Assembly (NCBI GenBank): GCA_913061235.1
Contig: CAJXTB010000008.1
Span: 124,001 to 188,000 of the forward strand
Length of the DNA: 64,000 nt
DNA from: an uncultured Pseudomonadota bacterium
GTDB lineage: Bacteria > Myxococcota_A > UBA796 > GCA-2862545
Reading direction: 5' to 3'
The stretch's first letter is position 1; each line of letters starts with the position of its first letter. The position numbers and the translations under genes are program-made. Below, piece by piece: positions 42,947 to 51,004 of the stretch. The notes under the pieces were generated by a model. The model was not told where the DNA came from. It saw only the letters and a program-made list of their open reading frames with translations, and did no database searches.

Positions 42947-44230
42947 CTACAGAAGGAACTTCATCACAAGAAGTGTACCGCCGAGCCCCACGACAAACAG
43001 CACCATGCCGGCGACTGCCGCCAGCCCCAACCACACCCAGATGGGCACGCTGTTGATGAATGCAGGCACCTTCTTGACGAAGGAACTCACCCCATCAACG
43101 AACGAGGGGCCTGGGTCTGTCTGACCGATGGGAGCCACAATGCGAACATCCTTGACCGGAGCGCTCGTTGGCATGGCCATTGGAGAGTACGACTGACGCC
43201 GCTGCAGCGGACTGGGGGCCGGAGGTGGCGTGGCCTTTCGCGCAGGCGCCGGCTGCGGCGACTCAGAGTGACCGCCGAGTGAGTCGGGTCCCTGCTCCCG
43301 GACCGCCGGCGCTGGCGTCGCCGTGTGGCGCTCCGGCCACTGGGCAAAGTCGTCCTGCTTGGCTCCCTGGCGACGCTGCTTTGCCGGGCGTTGGTACCAC
43401 TCAGGCTTGATTCGAGCATCATCTCGCAGTCGCTTGACCTCTTCGGCCATCTCCCATGCCGTCGCGTACCGTTGGGTGCGGTCGAGGTGGGTCGCCTTCA
43501 GGATCATCGGACGCAATGGTGCCGGCACTGGGTCGAGCATCTTTGGCCGAATCGGCGCGCGGGACAGATCTGGCGGACGACGGCTGGTCAGCAGCGCGTA
43601 CAGCGTGGCCCCCATCGCATAGATGTCTGTTCCGCGCCCAACGTCCCGCGGATCTGCCCGTTGTTCTGGTGCCATATAGATAATCGAGCCGAGTCGATCG
43701 AACATTTGCGTGAGCGCTTCGGCGCTCGCGTTGGGGTCTTCCACCTTCTCTTGGCGGGCAATGCCAAAATCGCACAGCTTGACCGCGGAATTCTCGCCCA
43801 AAAGAATGTTTTGCGGCTTCACATCACGGTGAATGATCCCGGCCTGATGGGCCTGTTCAAGCCCCAACAAGACCTTGTAGCCAATGTCCAAGGCCTGCTC
43901 TGCCGACAGCGCTCCCTGTTTCTTCAGAGCACGCCCCGCACTGCCACCACCCATGAGTTCCATGGCAATCCACAACCGGCCTTTGTCCTCGCCAACTGCG
44001 CGAACAGGCACAATGTTTGGATGCTCCAATGACTCGAGCGCAGCCGCTTCCGACAAGAAACGAGCCCGGCGCTTCTTACTGTTGCTGGAATCGTCATTCA
44101 TCAGCTTGAGCGCACACATCTCGTTCCGCGTGCGATCATACGCGCGGTACACAGTTGCAACCGCCCCGGCCCCGATGGGGTCGTAGATCTGGAAGCGTCC
44201 CTTCGATGCAGACTTCAGAGGTGCAGACAT
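42947..44230 (-). CDS. Hanks-type Ser/Thr kinase with C-terminal membrane anchor
   Basis: A 427-aa kinase. The N-terminal catalytic domain has IGAGAVATVYRAYD (a variant Gly loop), the Lys in CALKLM, HRDVKPQNILL, CDFGIA and APEQRADP. A Pro/Ala/Gln-rich linker (about 280-380) ends in one hydrophobic helix with a short tail (WVWLGLAAVAGMVLFVVGLGGTLLVMKFLL), so almost nothing lies outside. It should respond to cytoplasmic cues or to dimer partners rather than to an external ligand. Divergent from the PhoD gene. Confidence 0.9.
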   Translation of the reverse strand: MSAPLKSASKGRFQIYDPIGAGAVATVYRAYDRTRNEMCALKLMNDDSSNSKKRRARFLSEAAALESLEHPNIVPVRAVGEDKGRLWIAMELMGGGSAGRALKKQGALSAEQALDIGYKVLLGLEQAHQAGIIHRDVKPQNILLGENSAVKLCDFGIARQEKVEDPNASAEALTQMFDRLGSIIYMAPEQRADPRDVGRGTDIYAMGATLYALLTSRRPPDLSRAPIRPKMLDPVPAPLRPMILKATHLDRTQRYATAWEMAEEVKRLRDDARIKPEWYQRPAKQRRQGAKQDDFAQWPERHTATPAPAVREQGPDSLGGHSESPQPAPARKATPPPAPSPLQRRQSYSPMAMPTSAPVKDVRIVAPIGQTDPGPSFVDGVSSFVKKVPAFINSVPIWVWLGLAAVAGMVLFVVGLGGTLLVMKFLL

Positions 44231-44313
44231 AGACAGTGCTCCGTTCTACCTCACCACACATTCTGCGGTCGACCCGTGGTCAGTACATCGCTCGGTCGGC
44301 TATCCTTCCCAGC

Positions 44314-45702
44314 ATGTCCAAGCCCACCCGTCGCGCCTTTCTCGCCTCCCTCACCGCTGCCGGTGTGGGTATTGCCTGCAAACCAAGCACTACCGATCTA
44401 CAACCGGTCGACCAGGGTCCACCAGTCAGCGCGGATGAGCCTTGGCAGGGCGTCTCAGCGCCAAGTGGCGACGTCGCCCATATTGCTGTTGGTGACCCAA
44501 CGCTGGCCTCTGTAATTGTGGTTGGACGGGTCGACGCGAACGCGACAGTCACTGTCCACTGGTCACAATGGGACGGCACTTGGGCAAGCCCGGACTCCGA
44601 AGAACTCGTCGCCGACGATGGCGGCTACATCCGCACCACGCTGACCGGTCTGACAGCTGGACTCCCAATCGCCGTCCAGCTCACCACCGCAGACGCAAGC
44701 TCCACCATCGTTCAGGCCCGCATGCCCCCCGCCGCAGATGCGCGCACGCGCGTCACTCTTCTAGCTGGAAGCTGCTCGAGCCAGCAACACGTGGACTTTC
44801 CCAGCCTCACCCGCGCCGTCGAGCGTGGTGCACCGGACCTGTACATTGGCCTTGGTGACACCATCTACGCAGACCGTGCCGAGACGTCGGACGACTTTCG
44901 TCGCATGTGGATGCAGAACCTACAGTCCCCGTCCTACCGCGCCATGTTCGCAAACACGCTGACCGCGTTCACTTGGGACGACCACGAAGTCGACAACAAC
45001 TTCGACCCCACCAATACACCGCGGGTGAACTTGGGCCGCGACCGCATGCGCGAAGTGCTGCCCATCACCATTGACCCGGACCATCCCGACCGGCTGTGGC
45101 GCAAGATGTCCATGGGCGAGACCGTGGACCTGTTCATCATGGACATGCGCAGCGAGCGCCGCCCCGAAGAGCTGGAGTTCATCTCGCAGGCGCAGCTCGA
45201 GTGGCTGGTTCAGGGCATCACCGAGTCGACCGCTACATGGAAGTTGGTCTGTGCACCCGTGCCTGTGTCGCGACTTCCGGGCCTACTCGAAGCGGAGCTG
45301 GCCCGAAACGACACCTGGAAGGGAGATGCCTACAACGAGCAGCGTCTGGCCTTCATCGCCGCAATCGACGGCATTCCCGGCGTGCTCTTTCTGACCGGCG
45401 ACCACCACATGCCCGTTGTGTCGACCCTCACCCCCAGTGGTGCCGGCAGTCGCACCTGGGAGGTCTTCACCGGCCCTCTAGGCAGCTTCCGCTCGCCCGC
45501 CTACGTGATTGTCCCAGAGTCCCCACAAGTGCTGTGGCGGGCGCAACAGTGGACCACAACCAAGCTCGAGTTCAGCGCGAACGGTGTGGTCGAGGTCACC
45601 TTCATTGGCGAAGACGACGAGACCTGGTTCCAGGCCATCTTCACCGACACTGGCGAGATGCTGGACCTGTTCACGACCTACGACCCCATGCAAGACGCGT
45701 AG
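44314..45702 (+). CDS. PhoD-like phosphatase/phosphodiesterase, Tat-exported
   Basis: The 462-aa product starts MSKPTRRAFLASLTAAGVGIAC, a twin-arginine signal whose end is also a lipobox (Cys22), so it is probably a Tat-exported lipoprotein. A fibronectin-like N-terminal domain (VVGRVDANATVTVHW) is followed by the metallophosphatase core: LLAGSCSSQQHVDFPSLT, IGLGDTIYAD, FTWDDHEVDNNF, and FLTGDHHMPV. PhoD uses Ca2+/Fe3+ and hydrolyses phosphodiesters such as teichoic acid or phospholipid head groups. The start after CAGC avoids a longer frame overlapping the divergent kinase leader. Confidence 0.92.
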   Translation: MSKPTRRAFLASLTAAGVGIACKPSTTDLQPVDQGPPVSADEPWQGVSAPSGDVAHIAVGDPTLASVIVVGRVDANATVTVHWSQWDGTWASPDSEELVADDGGYIRTTLTGLTAGLPIAVQLTTADASSTIVQARMPPAADARTRVTLLAGSCSSQQHVDFPSLTRAVERGAPDLYIGLGDTIYADRAETSDDFRRMWMQNLQSPSYRAMFANTLTAFTWDDHEVDNNFDPTNTPRVNLGRDRMREVLPITIDPDHPDRLWRKMSMGETVDLFIMDMRSERRPEELEFISQAQLEWLVQGITESTATWKLVCAPVPVSRLPGLLEAELARNDTWKGDAYNEQRLAFIAAIDGIPGVLFLTGDHHMPVVSTLTPSGAGSRTWEVFTGPLGSFRSPAYVIVPESPQVLWRAQQWTTTKLEFSANGVVEVTFIGEDDETWFQAIFTDTGEMLDLFTTYDPMQDA

Positions 45703-45839
45703 ACAGTTCGCCCGCCCAGCGCCGCACTGACACCTCCTGACTCAAAAACTGACCCCGTCGTCGTTTTTACAGGTCACACTACAGTATCGGGTTGAAAAGC
45801 CGATGCATCCTTAGCGGATAGCAGCGGTCCCGAGTTCAC

Positions 45840-45858
45840 TATCGGCACGCTGCCGATA
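45840..45858. promoter_or_regulatory. Operator-like inverted repeat before the fatty acid hydroxylase gene
   Basis: TATCGGCA (45840-45847) and TGCCGATA (45851-45858) are exact inverted repeats with CGC between. The site sits 37-55 bp upstream of the ATG at 45895, where a repressor would block initiation. A half-copy TATCGG lies at 45785. No regulator gene is next to it. Confidence 0.5.
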
Positions 45859-45894
45859 CACGATGCGGTGCTGCGGCCGCAACGGGAGGAGTGC

Positions 45895-46773
45895 ATGAGG
45901 CGTTGGGTGTCATACGGGTTGTTTCCAGCGGTTCTATCGTCGGCGGTCCTGGGTGGACTGGCGTTGCTGAGAGCCGGCATTCCACCAGCGTGGACCGTCA
46001 TCGTAATGATTGTCGTCTGCGTTGTACCCATTGCACTGGCCCAACGATTCATGCCCTACGAGCGGTCGTGGGCAAGCGAGGCCAAGACCTACGGCTTGGA
46101 TCTGGTCCACATGCTGCTCACCGGCATTGCTGGTGAGCTGTCTCGCGCCGTCGTGCTCGGTGTCTTGGTCTGGGCAACCTTCTCGGCAGCGGACCATGGC
46201 GGTCTGGGTTGGTGGCCGTCATCGTGGCCAGTCCTGCTTCAACTTCCGCTCGCTCTTGTCGTGGGTGACTTCGGCGCGTACTGGGTGCATCGCTCTGCAC
46301 ACCGAATCCCCCTACTGTGGCGGGTTCACGCCATGCATCACAGCTCCGAGCAGCTCTACGTGCTCTCCAGCGGGCGCAACCACCCCATGAATGTTGTGCT
46401 GACCTACACCTGCCAGATTGGCCCGTTGCTGGTTCTTGGTGCCGGCGGCGAAGTGCTGACGTTGGTCGCCCTGTTCACGTCCATGCACGGCATGCTTCAA
46501 CACGCAAATATCGACATGAAACACGGCCTGTTCAACCACATCTTCGCCACTGCTGACCTGCACCGCTGGCATCACCACACCGACGCGGACACCGGAAACC
46601 ACAACTTCGGCAGCAACCTCATTCTGTTCGACCAGCTGTTTGGTACTCGCTACCTGCCACAAGACGAGCAGTGCCGACAGGTCGGCCTACCGGACCTTCA
46701 CCTGCCCCACAACGTGCTTCACCACCTCATCTCGCCGTTTCGACTCGCTCACTACAGCAAGCCGCCGAGCTAG
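45895..46773 (+). CDS. Fatty acid hydroxylase/sterol desaturase family membrane protein
   Basis: A 292-aa di-iron membrane enzyme with four or five hydrophobic helices. The histidine boxes are H132xxxH136, H145xxH148H149 and, after a long loop, H223 with H226-H228 (LHRWHHHTD), the standard set for this family (sterol C4/C5 enzymes, alkylglycerol monooxygenase, ceramide hydroxylases). Start ATG 45895 has GGAGGAG upstream. It may hydroxylate or cleave lipids, including ether lipids made by the AGPS-like system; no direct evidence. It stops in a shared CTAG with the convergent gene. Confidence 0.9.
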   Translation: MRRWVSYGLFPAVLSSAVLGGLALLRAGIPPAWTVIVMIVVCVVPIALAQRFMPYERSWASEAKTYGLDLVHMLLTGIAGELSRAVVLGVLVWATFSAADHGGLGWWPSSWPVLLQLPLALVVGDFGAYWVHRSAHRIPLLWRVHAMHHSSEQLYVLSSGRNHPMNVVLTYTCQIGPLLVLGAGGEVLTLVALFTSMHGMLQHANIDMKHGLFNHIFATADLHRWHHHTDADTGNHNFGSNLILFDQLFGTRYLPQDEQCRQVGLPDLHLPHNVLHHLISPFRLAHYSKPPS

Positions 46774-47957
46774 TCGTCGTCTGTGTCTTCGCTAGGCAGC
46801 AGGCCGCCGACCAGGTCCACCACGTCGACCGTGACCGTCTTTCCGGTCCGGGCCACAGCAGACACGCTCTCCGGCGCTAGCGCCTTTGCGAACGCGCCAA
46901 TCATTGCGTTGAGCATACCTGCCGCATGATTCGCGACGAACGCACTGTCGATGACCGGCTCAGCATCGGGGTCCTGCTCGGCCATGTAGCTTCGCAGGGT
47001 CTCGCTCACATCGAGCGCTGGAAGCACGCGTTCCGCCGAACCACGTCCACGGTAGACACGCTTGGCGTAGGCGGTACGCACGGCATCTAGAACCGCTTCG
47101 GCGTCGGACACCGACCCGCCGCCAGCCTTGAGGAACTTGGCCCGAGCGACATCGAATGCCTTGAGCAGCTGTGCCGGCGTAAAGCCGTCCGTCTGCACCG
47201 ACTCCACGGCAACCGGCTCGGCTGTCGCGACCGCTTCCCCGTCCCAGTCCAGTGGAAAGCCAGCCACAAACTCGTCGACGTCATCGCTCCACGCCAGGTG
47301 GTGAATCGCGAGGCCATGGCCGGAATCTGGGGTATCGAGAACCACCCACATTTCATCGACAACATCCGACCGACGCCGTGTAAACCGCAGTCCACAGACC
47401 ACGCGATGGAGGCCGACCAACTCCCACTCACCCGTACGGTCCATGCGCACACCGGGCTCACCGGTCAGGGTCCGCAGCTTCTCAACCGCCTCCACCCGCT
47501 CCTCATCCTTGGGCCACGCCGCCGGTCGCCACTCACCAGCACTGCTCACCACTTCGCGCGACCACGCAGCTCCTTGCTCACTCGTCGGCAGATCCGCTAC
47601 GCGGGCAAGAGAGGACAGGCCGCCAGAAAGGTGCAGCCCTGAGCGAACCGAGTCCTGGGGCAACGCGACCAAGCGCCACTGTTGCTCCTCGTCCAAGGCA
47701 AACAGCGCGTGTGCGACACCGTCAGCACCACTGAACCGGACCGCAGCGCGATCATCCCGAACCACCACCTCTTCGGACGCTTCAGGGACATGCCCCAACC
47801 GAGACGCTCGACGAAAGTAGCGTCCGACCGCTGGTCCACGGCCACGCCAGCCCGCATGGGTGGACAGCGCTTCAGCGCGGGGGGCGGACTTGTCCCGAAT
47901 GGCGTCCCGAAAGGCGTCAAACACTGCAAGGACTACCGCATGGCGTGGGTCGGACAT
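46770..47957 (-). CDS. Conserved-looking protein of unknown function
   Basis: A 395-aa soluble protein with no signal peptide, start MSDPRHAVVLAVFDAFRDAIRD. A longer frame would add 24 residues before it and is less likely. Features are an N-terminal helical part with EEVVVRDDRAAVRFSGADGVAHALFALDEE (beta, possibly a small domain), a central DEMWVVLDTPDSGHGLAIHHLAWSDDVD and VDEFVAGFPLDWDG, and a C-terminal helical part. Acidic end DDTDDD. I recognise no family. It is convergent with the hydroxylase gene and divergent from a TPMT-like gene with 70 bp between. Confidence 0.75.
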   Translation of the reverse strand: MSDPRHAVVLAVFDAFRDAIRDKSAPRAEALSTHAGWRGRGPAVGRYFRRASRLGHVPEASEEVVVRDDRAAVRFSGADGVAHALFALDEEQQWRLVALPQDSVRSGLHLSGGLSSLARVADLPTSEQGAAWSREVVSSAGEWRPAAWPKDEERVEAVEKLRTLTGEPGVRMDRTGEWELVGLHRVVCGLRFTRRRSDVVDEMWVVLDTPDSGHGLAIHHLAWSDDVDEFVAGFPLDWDGEAVATAEPVAVESVQTDGFTPAQLLKAFDVARAKFLKAGGGSVSDAEAVLDAVRTAYAKRVYRGRGSAERVLPALDVSETLRSYMAEQDPDAEPVIDSAFVANHAAGMLNAMIGAFAKALAPESVSAVARTGKTVTVDVVDLVGGLLPSEDTDDD

Positions 47958-48027
47958 CGGCCATGGCGATACCACACCGGACTGCCCGGTTCCACACCAC
48001 GACAAAACCGCGGCACAAGGAGGCATC

Positions 48028-48678
48028 ATGGAGCCTGAATTCTGGCAGGAAAAATGGGACGCGGGGCAGATTGGCTTTCACAGCGATGACGTTCACACCG
48101 ACCTTCACGACTACGTCGACGCCTGGCTTGCCGGTGGTCCCCACCAGATCTTGGTTCCGCTGTGTGGCAAGTCCGTCGACTTGGCCTGGCTAGCCGCGAA
48201 GGGGCATGAGGTGATTGGCATCGAGCTTGCCAAGAAGGCGGTCATCGCCCTCTTCAATGATGCTGGACTGACGCCCACCTGGACTGACGTTCCGGGCGCA
48301 GAACGCGCTCAAGCCGGCAACCTAACGGTGTACTGCGGCAATCTCTTCGACATCTCGCCGGCCACCATTGGCCCCATCACCCGCGTGTGGGACAGAGCCG
48401 CGTTCATCGCACTTCATCCAAGCCAACGCGCATCGTACGTCGCTCGCCTGCGGGCGTGCTTGGCCCCAAAAGGCAAGCTGCTCATGAACGTGCTCAACTA
48501 CGACCCCGCTGTAATGGACGGTCCACCATGGGCGGTCGACGGTTCCATCGTCGCCCAACACTACCCAGAGGCCATCCAGCTCGGCACCCGAGACGCCCTC
48601 GATGACCGCTGGAAGTCCAGGGGCCACGAACGGGTTGAAGCCGTGACGTGGCAAGCAGACGTGAAATCTGACGCGTAG
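48028..48678 (+). CDS. Thiopurine S-methyltransferase family enzyme
   Basis: A 216-aa SAM enzyme. MEPEFWQEKWDAGQIGFH, ILVPLCGKSVDLAWLAAKGHEVIGIELAKKAV, VWDRAAFIALHPSQRASYVARL and KLLMNVLNY follow the bacterial Tpm pattern; family members methylate thiopurines or inorganic selenium and tellurium species. ATG at 48028 follows AAGGAGG. Longer frames upstream overlap the neighbouring minus-strand gene and have no match. True substrate in this organism unknown. Confidence 0.92.
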   Translation: MEPEFWQEKWDAGQIGFHSDDVHTDLHDYVDAWLAGGPHQILVPLCGKSVDLAWLAAKGHEVIGIELAKKAVIALFNDAGLTPTWTDVPGAERAQAGNLTVYCGNLFDISPATIGPITRVWDRAAFIALHPSQRASYVARLRACLAPKGKLLMNVLNYDPAVMDGPPWAVDGSIVAQHYPEAIQLGTRDALDDRWKSRGHERVEAVTWQADVKSDA

Positions 48679-48751
48679 GATTGACGTCATCGGTTGTCTT
48701 GGGTGTTCATAGGGTCGGTCACAATGGCCGGCGGGTGGTAACGGATAGATA

Positions 48752-50803
48752 ATGAATCGCTTACTTGCTCCCCTACTGCTGCTCCTTGCCTCCGTGGCCA
48801 ACGCCAGTACAGCAGACGTGCGCGAGTGCCTAGACCGCAACGATGTTGTGTGCGCGGAAGCCGAGCTAGACGCCATGGACGCGCGCTCCAACACCAATCC
48901 AAACATCCAAGCGTTGGTCGCCGAGGTCGCGTTCTACGCCGGTGACTACCCCACCGCTTACGACACACTCAAGGTCGCTGTAGACGGTGGTTGGCAGGAC
49001 CGCTACGAACGCCTAGCGCTGTACGAACGCACCTTATTCACCACTGCTGGCTGGACCGAGGTCGAGCGAGACGGCTTCCGTATTCGCTACCTGCCCGGTG
49101 CAGATGCGGTCTTGGTGAACGATGCTGTGTCCGCCCTCGCCGCTACGGTTGAGCACACGGTACCTCTAATTGGCGAAAAACCGCCCGGTTCCACCGTTGT
49201 GGAGCTCTTCCCAGACGCCAAGAGCTTCATCGCGTCGTCGTCGCTGACCGAAGACGACGTACGGACGACCGGCATTGTGGGCCTCTCCAAGTGGTCTCGC
49301 CTGCTCGTCACGTCGCCACGCGTTCTTGGCCGCGGCTACGGTTGGCAAGAGACGCTGTCCCACGAATACCTGCACCTCGTCATCGCCCGCGCCACCAACG
49401 ACAAGGCGCCGGTCTGGCTGCAAGAGGGCATCGCCAAGTACCTCGATGGTCGCTACCGCACCGTGACCGACGACTACATGCCGAGCATCCATCAGCAAGG
49501 CCTCATCGACACCGCCCTTGCAGAGAACGACCTGGTCACCTTCGACGAGATGCACCCGTCCCTCGCCAAGCTCCCCACCGCAGAGCGCGCGGCCCTCGCC
49601 TACGCTCAGCTCGCCACCATGCTGAAGTTCGCGTTCCAACAGGGTGGCGACGAGCTGCTTCTGCGTGCCCTTCCACGCGTGGGTGCTGGCGAAGACCCGC
49701 GAGTCGCGCTGGCAACAGAAGCCGGATTCGGCGACTTCCCATCCTTCGAGACCGCCTGGCGAACCTGGCTTGCCGCGCAGCCCTACGTTCAGCGCAACAT
49801 TGAGACCCTGCCGACTGTCGTCGAAGGCGTGTCCGACATTGAGAGCGACCCCATCCTGTCGCAGAACCAGGACCTCGCCCGATGGGTGCGTCTTGGGGAT
49901 CTGCTGCTGGAGCGTGAACGCCCTGAAGCCGCCCTCGTCGAGTACGCCAAGGCCATTCCGCCTGACGCCCCCGAGTCGCCGCTCACCGCAAATCGAATCG
50001 CTCGCGCACATATCGAGCTGGGCGACACGCTCTCCGCGCGCTTGGCCCTGACTCGGTCCCTCGAGAACTATCCAGAGTTCACCCTCACCCACAAGACACT
50101 GGGCGAGATCTACAAGCTCGACAACAACGTGGCCGAGTCCCGCAAGAGCTACGCCCGCGCCGTGGCCCTCAACCCCTTCGACTGGGAAGTCCAACAGGCG
50201 CTCGCAGATCTGTACGCTGCCGAAGGCAACACCACCCAAGCCCAAGTACACGCAGGCTACCTTCGCATCTTGCGACGCGGCGGTCAGGACATTGAGCTGC
50301 CCGTCCTTCACGAGCGCGGTGGCGACATCGTCCTGCCCAGCAGCCGAGGCTCGTCAAACCAACAAGAGCTGGTTGGACTCGACGCGCCCGCGATTGACGC
50401 TGAAGACATGGACGGCAACCGAATCCGTCTGAGCGACCACTCCGGCAAGGTCATCGTGCTCGACTTCTGGGCGACGTGGTGCGGTCCGTGCCGGGCCTCC
50501 ATCCCACACCTGGCCGAACTTCATGCGAACGCCGGCGACGACCTAGTGGTCATCGGCGTGACCGACGAAGATGTTCGTACCGTCGAGCGCTTCCGTCGCC
50601 GCACAGAGATGCCCTACACAGTGGCGCGAGACCCCGACAGCGCAACCAAGCGCAACTACGGCGTGAGCTCGCTTCCCACCATGGCCGTGATTGGCAAAGA
50701 TGGCCGTGTCGTAGCCACGTTCAAGGGCTGGTCGCAGGGGGTACAGGCGCGGCTGGACCAGGCGGTTGAGGATGCACGTGGTGCCGCAGACCGCCCCGAT
50801 TAG
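48752..50803 (+). CDS. Secreted metallopeptidase-TPR-TlpA thioredoxin fusion
   Basis: A 683-aa exported protein with signal MNRLLAPLLLLLASVANAS. A peptidase-MA-like gluzincin domain (about 100-345) has H204-E-Y-L-H208 and the third ligand E225 in WLQEGIAKY. Then come TPR helices (about 375-525) and a C-terminal TlpA/ResA thioredoxin domain with W576-C-G-P-C580 (DFWATWCGPCRASIPHL) and the cis-Pro loop VSSLPTMAVIG. Peptidase and TlpA domains joined by TPRs in one exported chain are unusual. A role in processing or folding of periplasmic Cys proteins is inferred. No partner gene is coupled. Confidence 0.88.
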   Translation: MNRLLAPLLLLLASVANASTADVRECLDRNDVVCAEAELDAMDARSNTNPNIQALVAEVAFYAGDYPTAYDTLKVAVDGGWQDRYERLALYERTLFTTAGWTEVERDGFRIRYLPGADAVLVNDAVSALAATVEHTVPLIGEKPPGSTVVELFPDAKSFIASSSLTEDDVRTTGIVGLSKWSRLLVTSPRVLGRGYGWQETLSHEYLHLVIARATNDKAPVWLQEGIAKYLDGRYRTVTDDYMPSIHQQGLIDTALAENDLVTFDEMHPSLAKLPTAERAALAYAQLATMLKFAFQQGGDELLLRALPRVGAGEDPRVALATEAGFGDFPSFETAWRTWLAAQPYVQRNIETLPTVVEGVSDIESDPILSQNQDLARWVRLGDLLLERERPEAALVEYAKAIPPDAPESPLTANRIARAHIELGDTLSARLALTRSLENYPEFTLTHKTLGEIYKLDNNVAESRKSYARAVALNPFDWEVQQALADLYAAEGNTTQAQVHAGYLRILRRGGQDIELPVLHERGGDIVLPSSRGSSNQQELVGLDAPAIDAEDMDGNRIRLSDHSGKVIVLDFWATWCGPCRASIPHLAELHANAGDDLVVIGVTDEDVRTVERFRRRTEMPYTVARDPDSATKRNYGVSSLPTMAVIGKDGRVVATFKGWSQGVQARLDQAVEDARGAADRPD

Positions 50804-50942
50804 CTGCTCATCGTTCGTGGCAGCGACGGGATTCCTGCTCGGCCCTGACGGAGAGCTCATCGGTTCGGACGGTCGGTCTTAAGGGCTCGGGTCTAGCGAC
50901 GTTGTCACTAGGCAGCGCTTCGCGACAACGAACCCAGCAAAG

Positions 50943-50983
50943 AAAAAGTCCCCGAACCCGACGTCACCGTCAGCTCCGAGGAC
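50943..50983 (-). terminator. Intrinsic terminator of the long helical lipoprotein gene
   Basis: Read on the minus strand, GTCCTCG (50983-50977) pairs with CGGGGAC (50954-50948) with one G-U, followed by TTTTTC (50947-50942). It lies 22 bp after the stop codon of the minus-strand gene, so its place and the T-run support it despite the long loop. Confidence 0.55.
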
Positions 50984-51004
50984 CTTCTCAAACACAGCCG
51001 GCGG

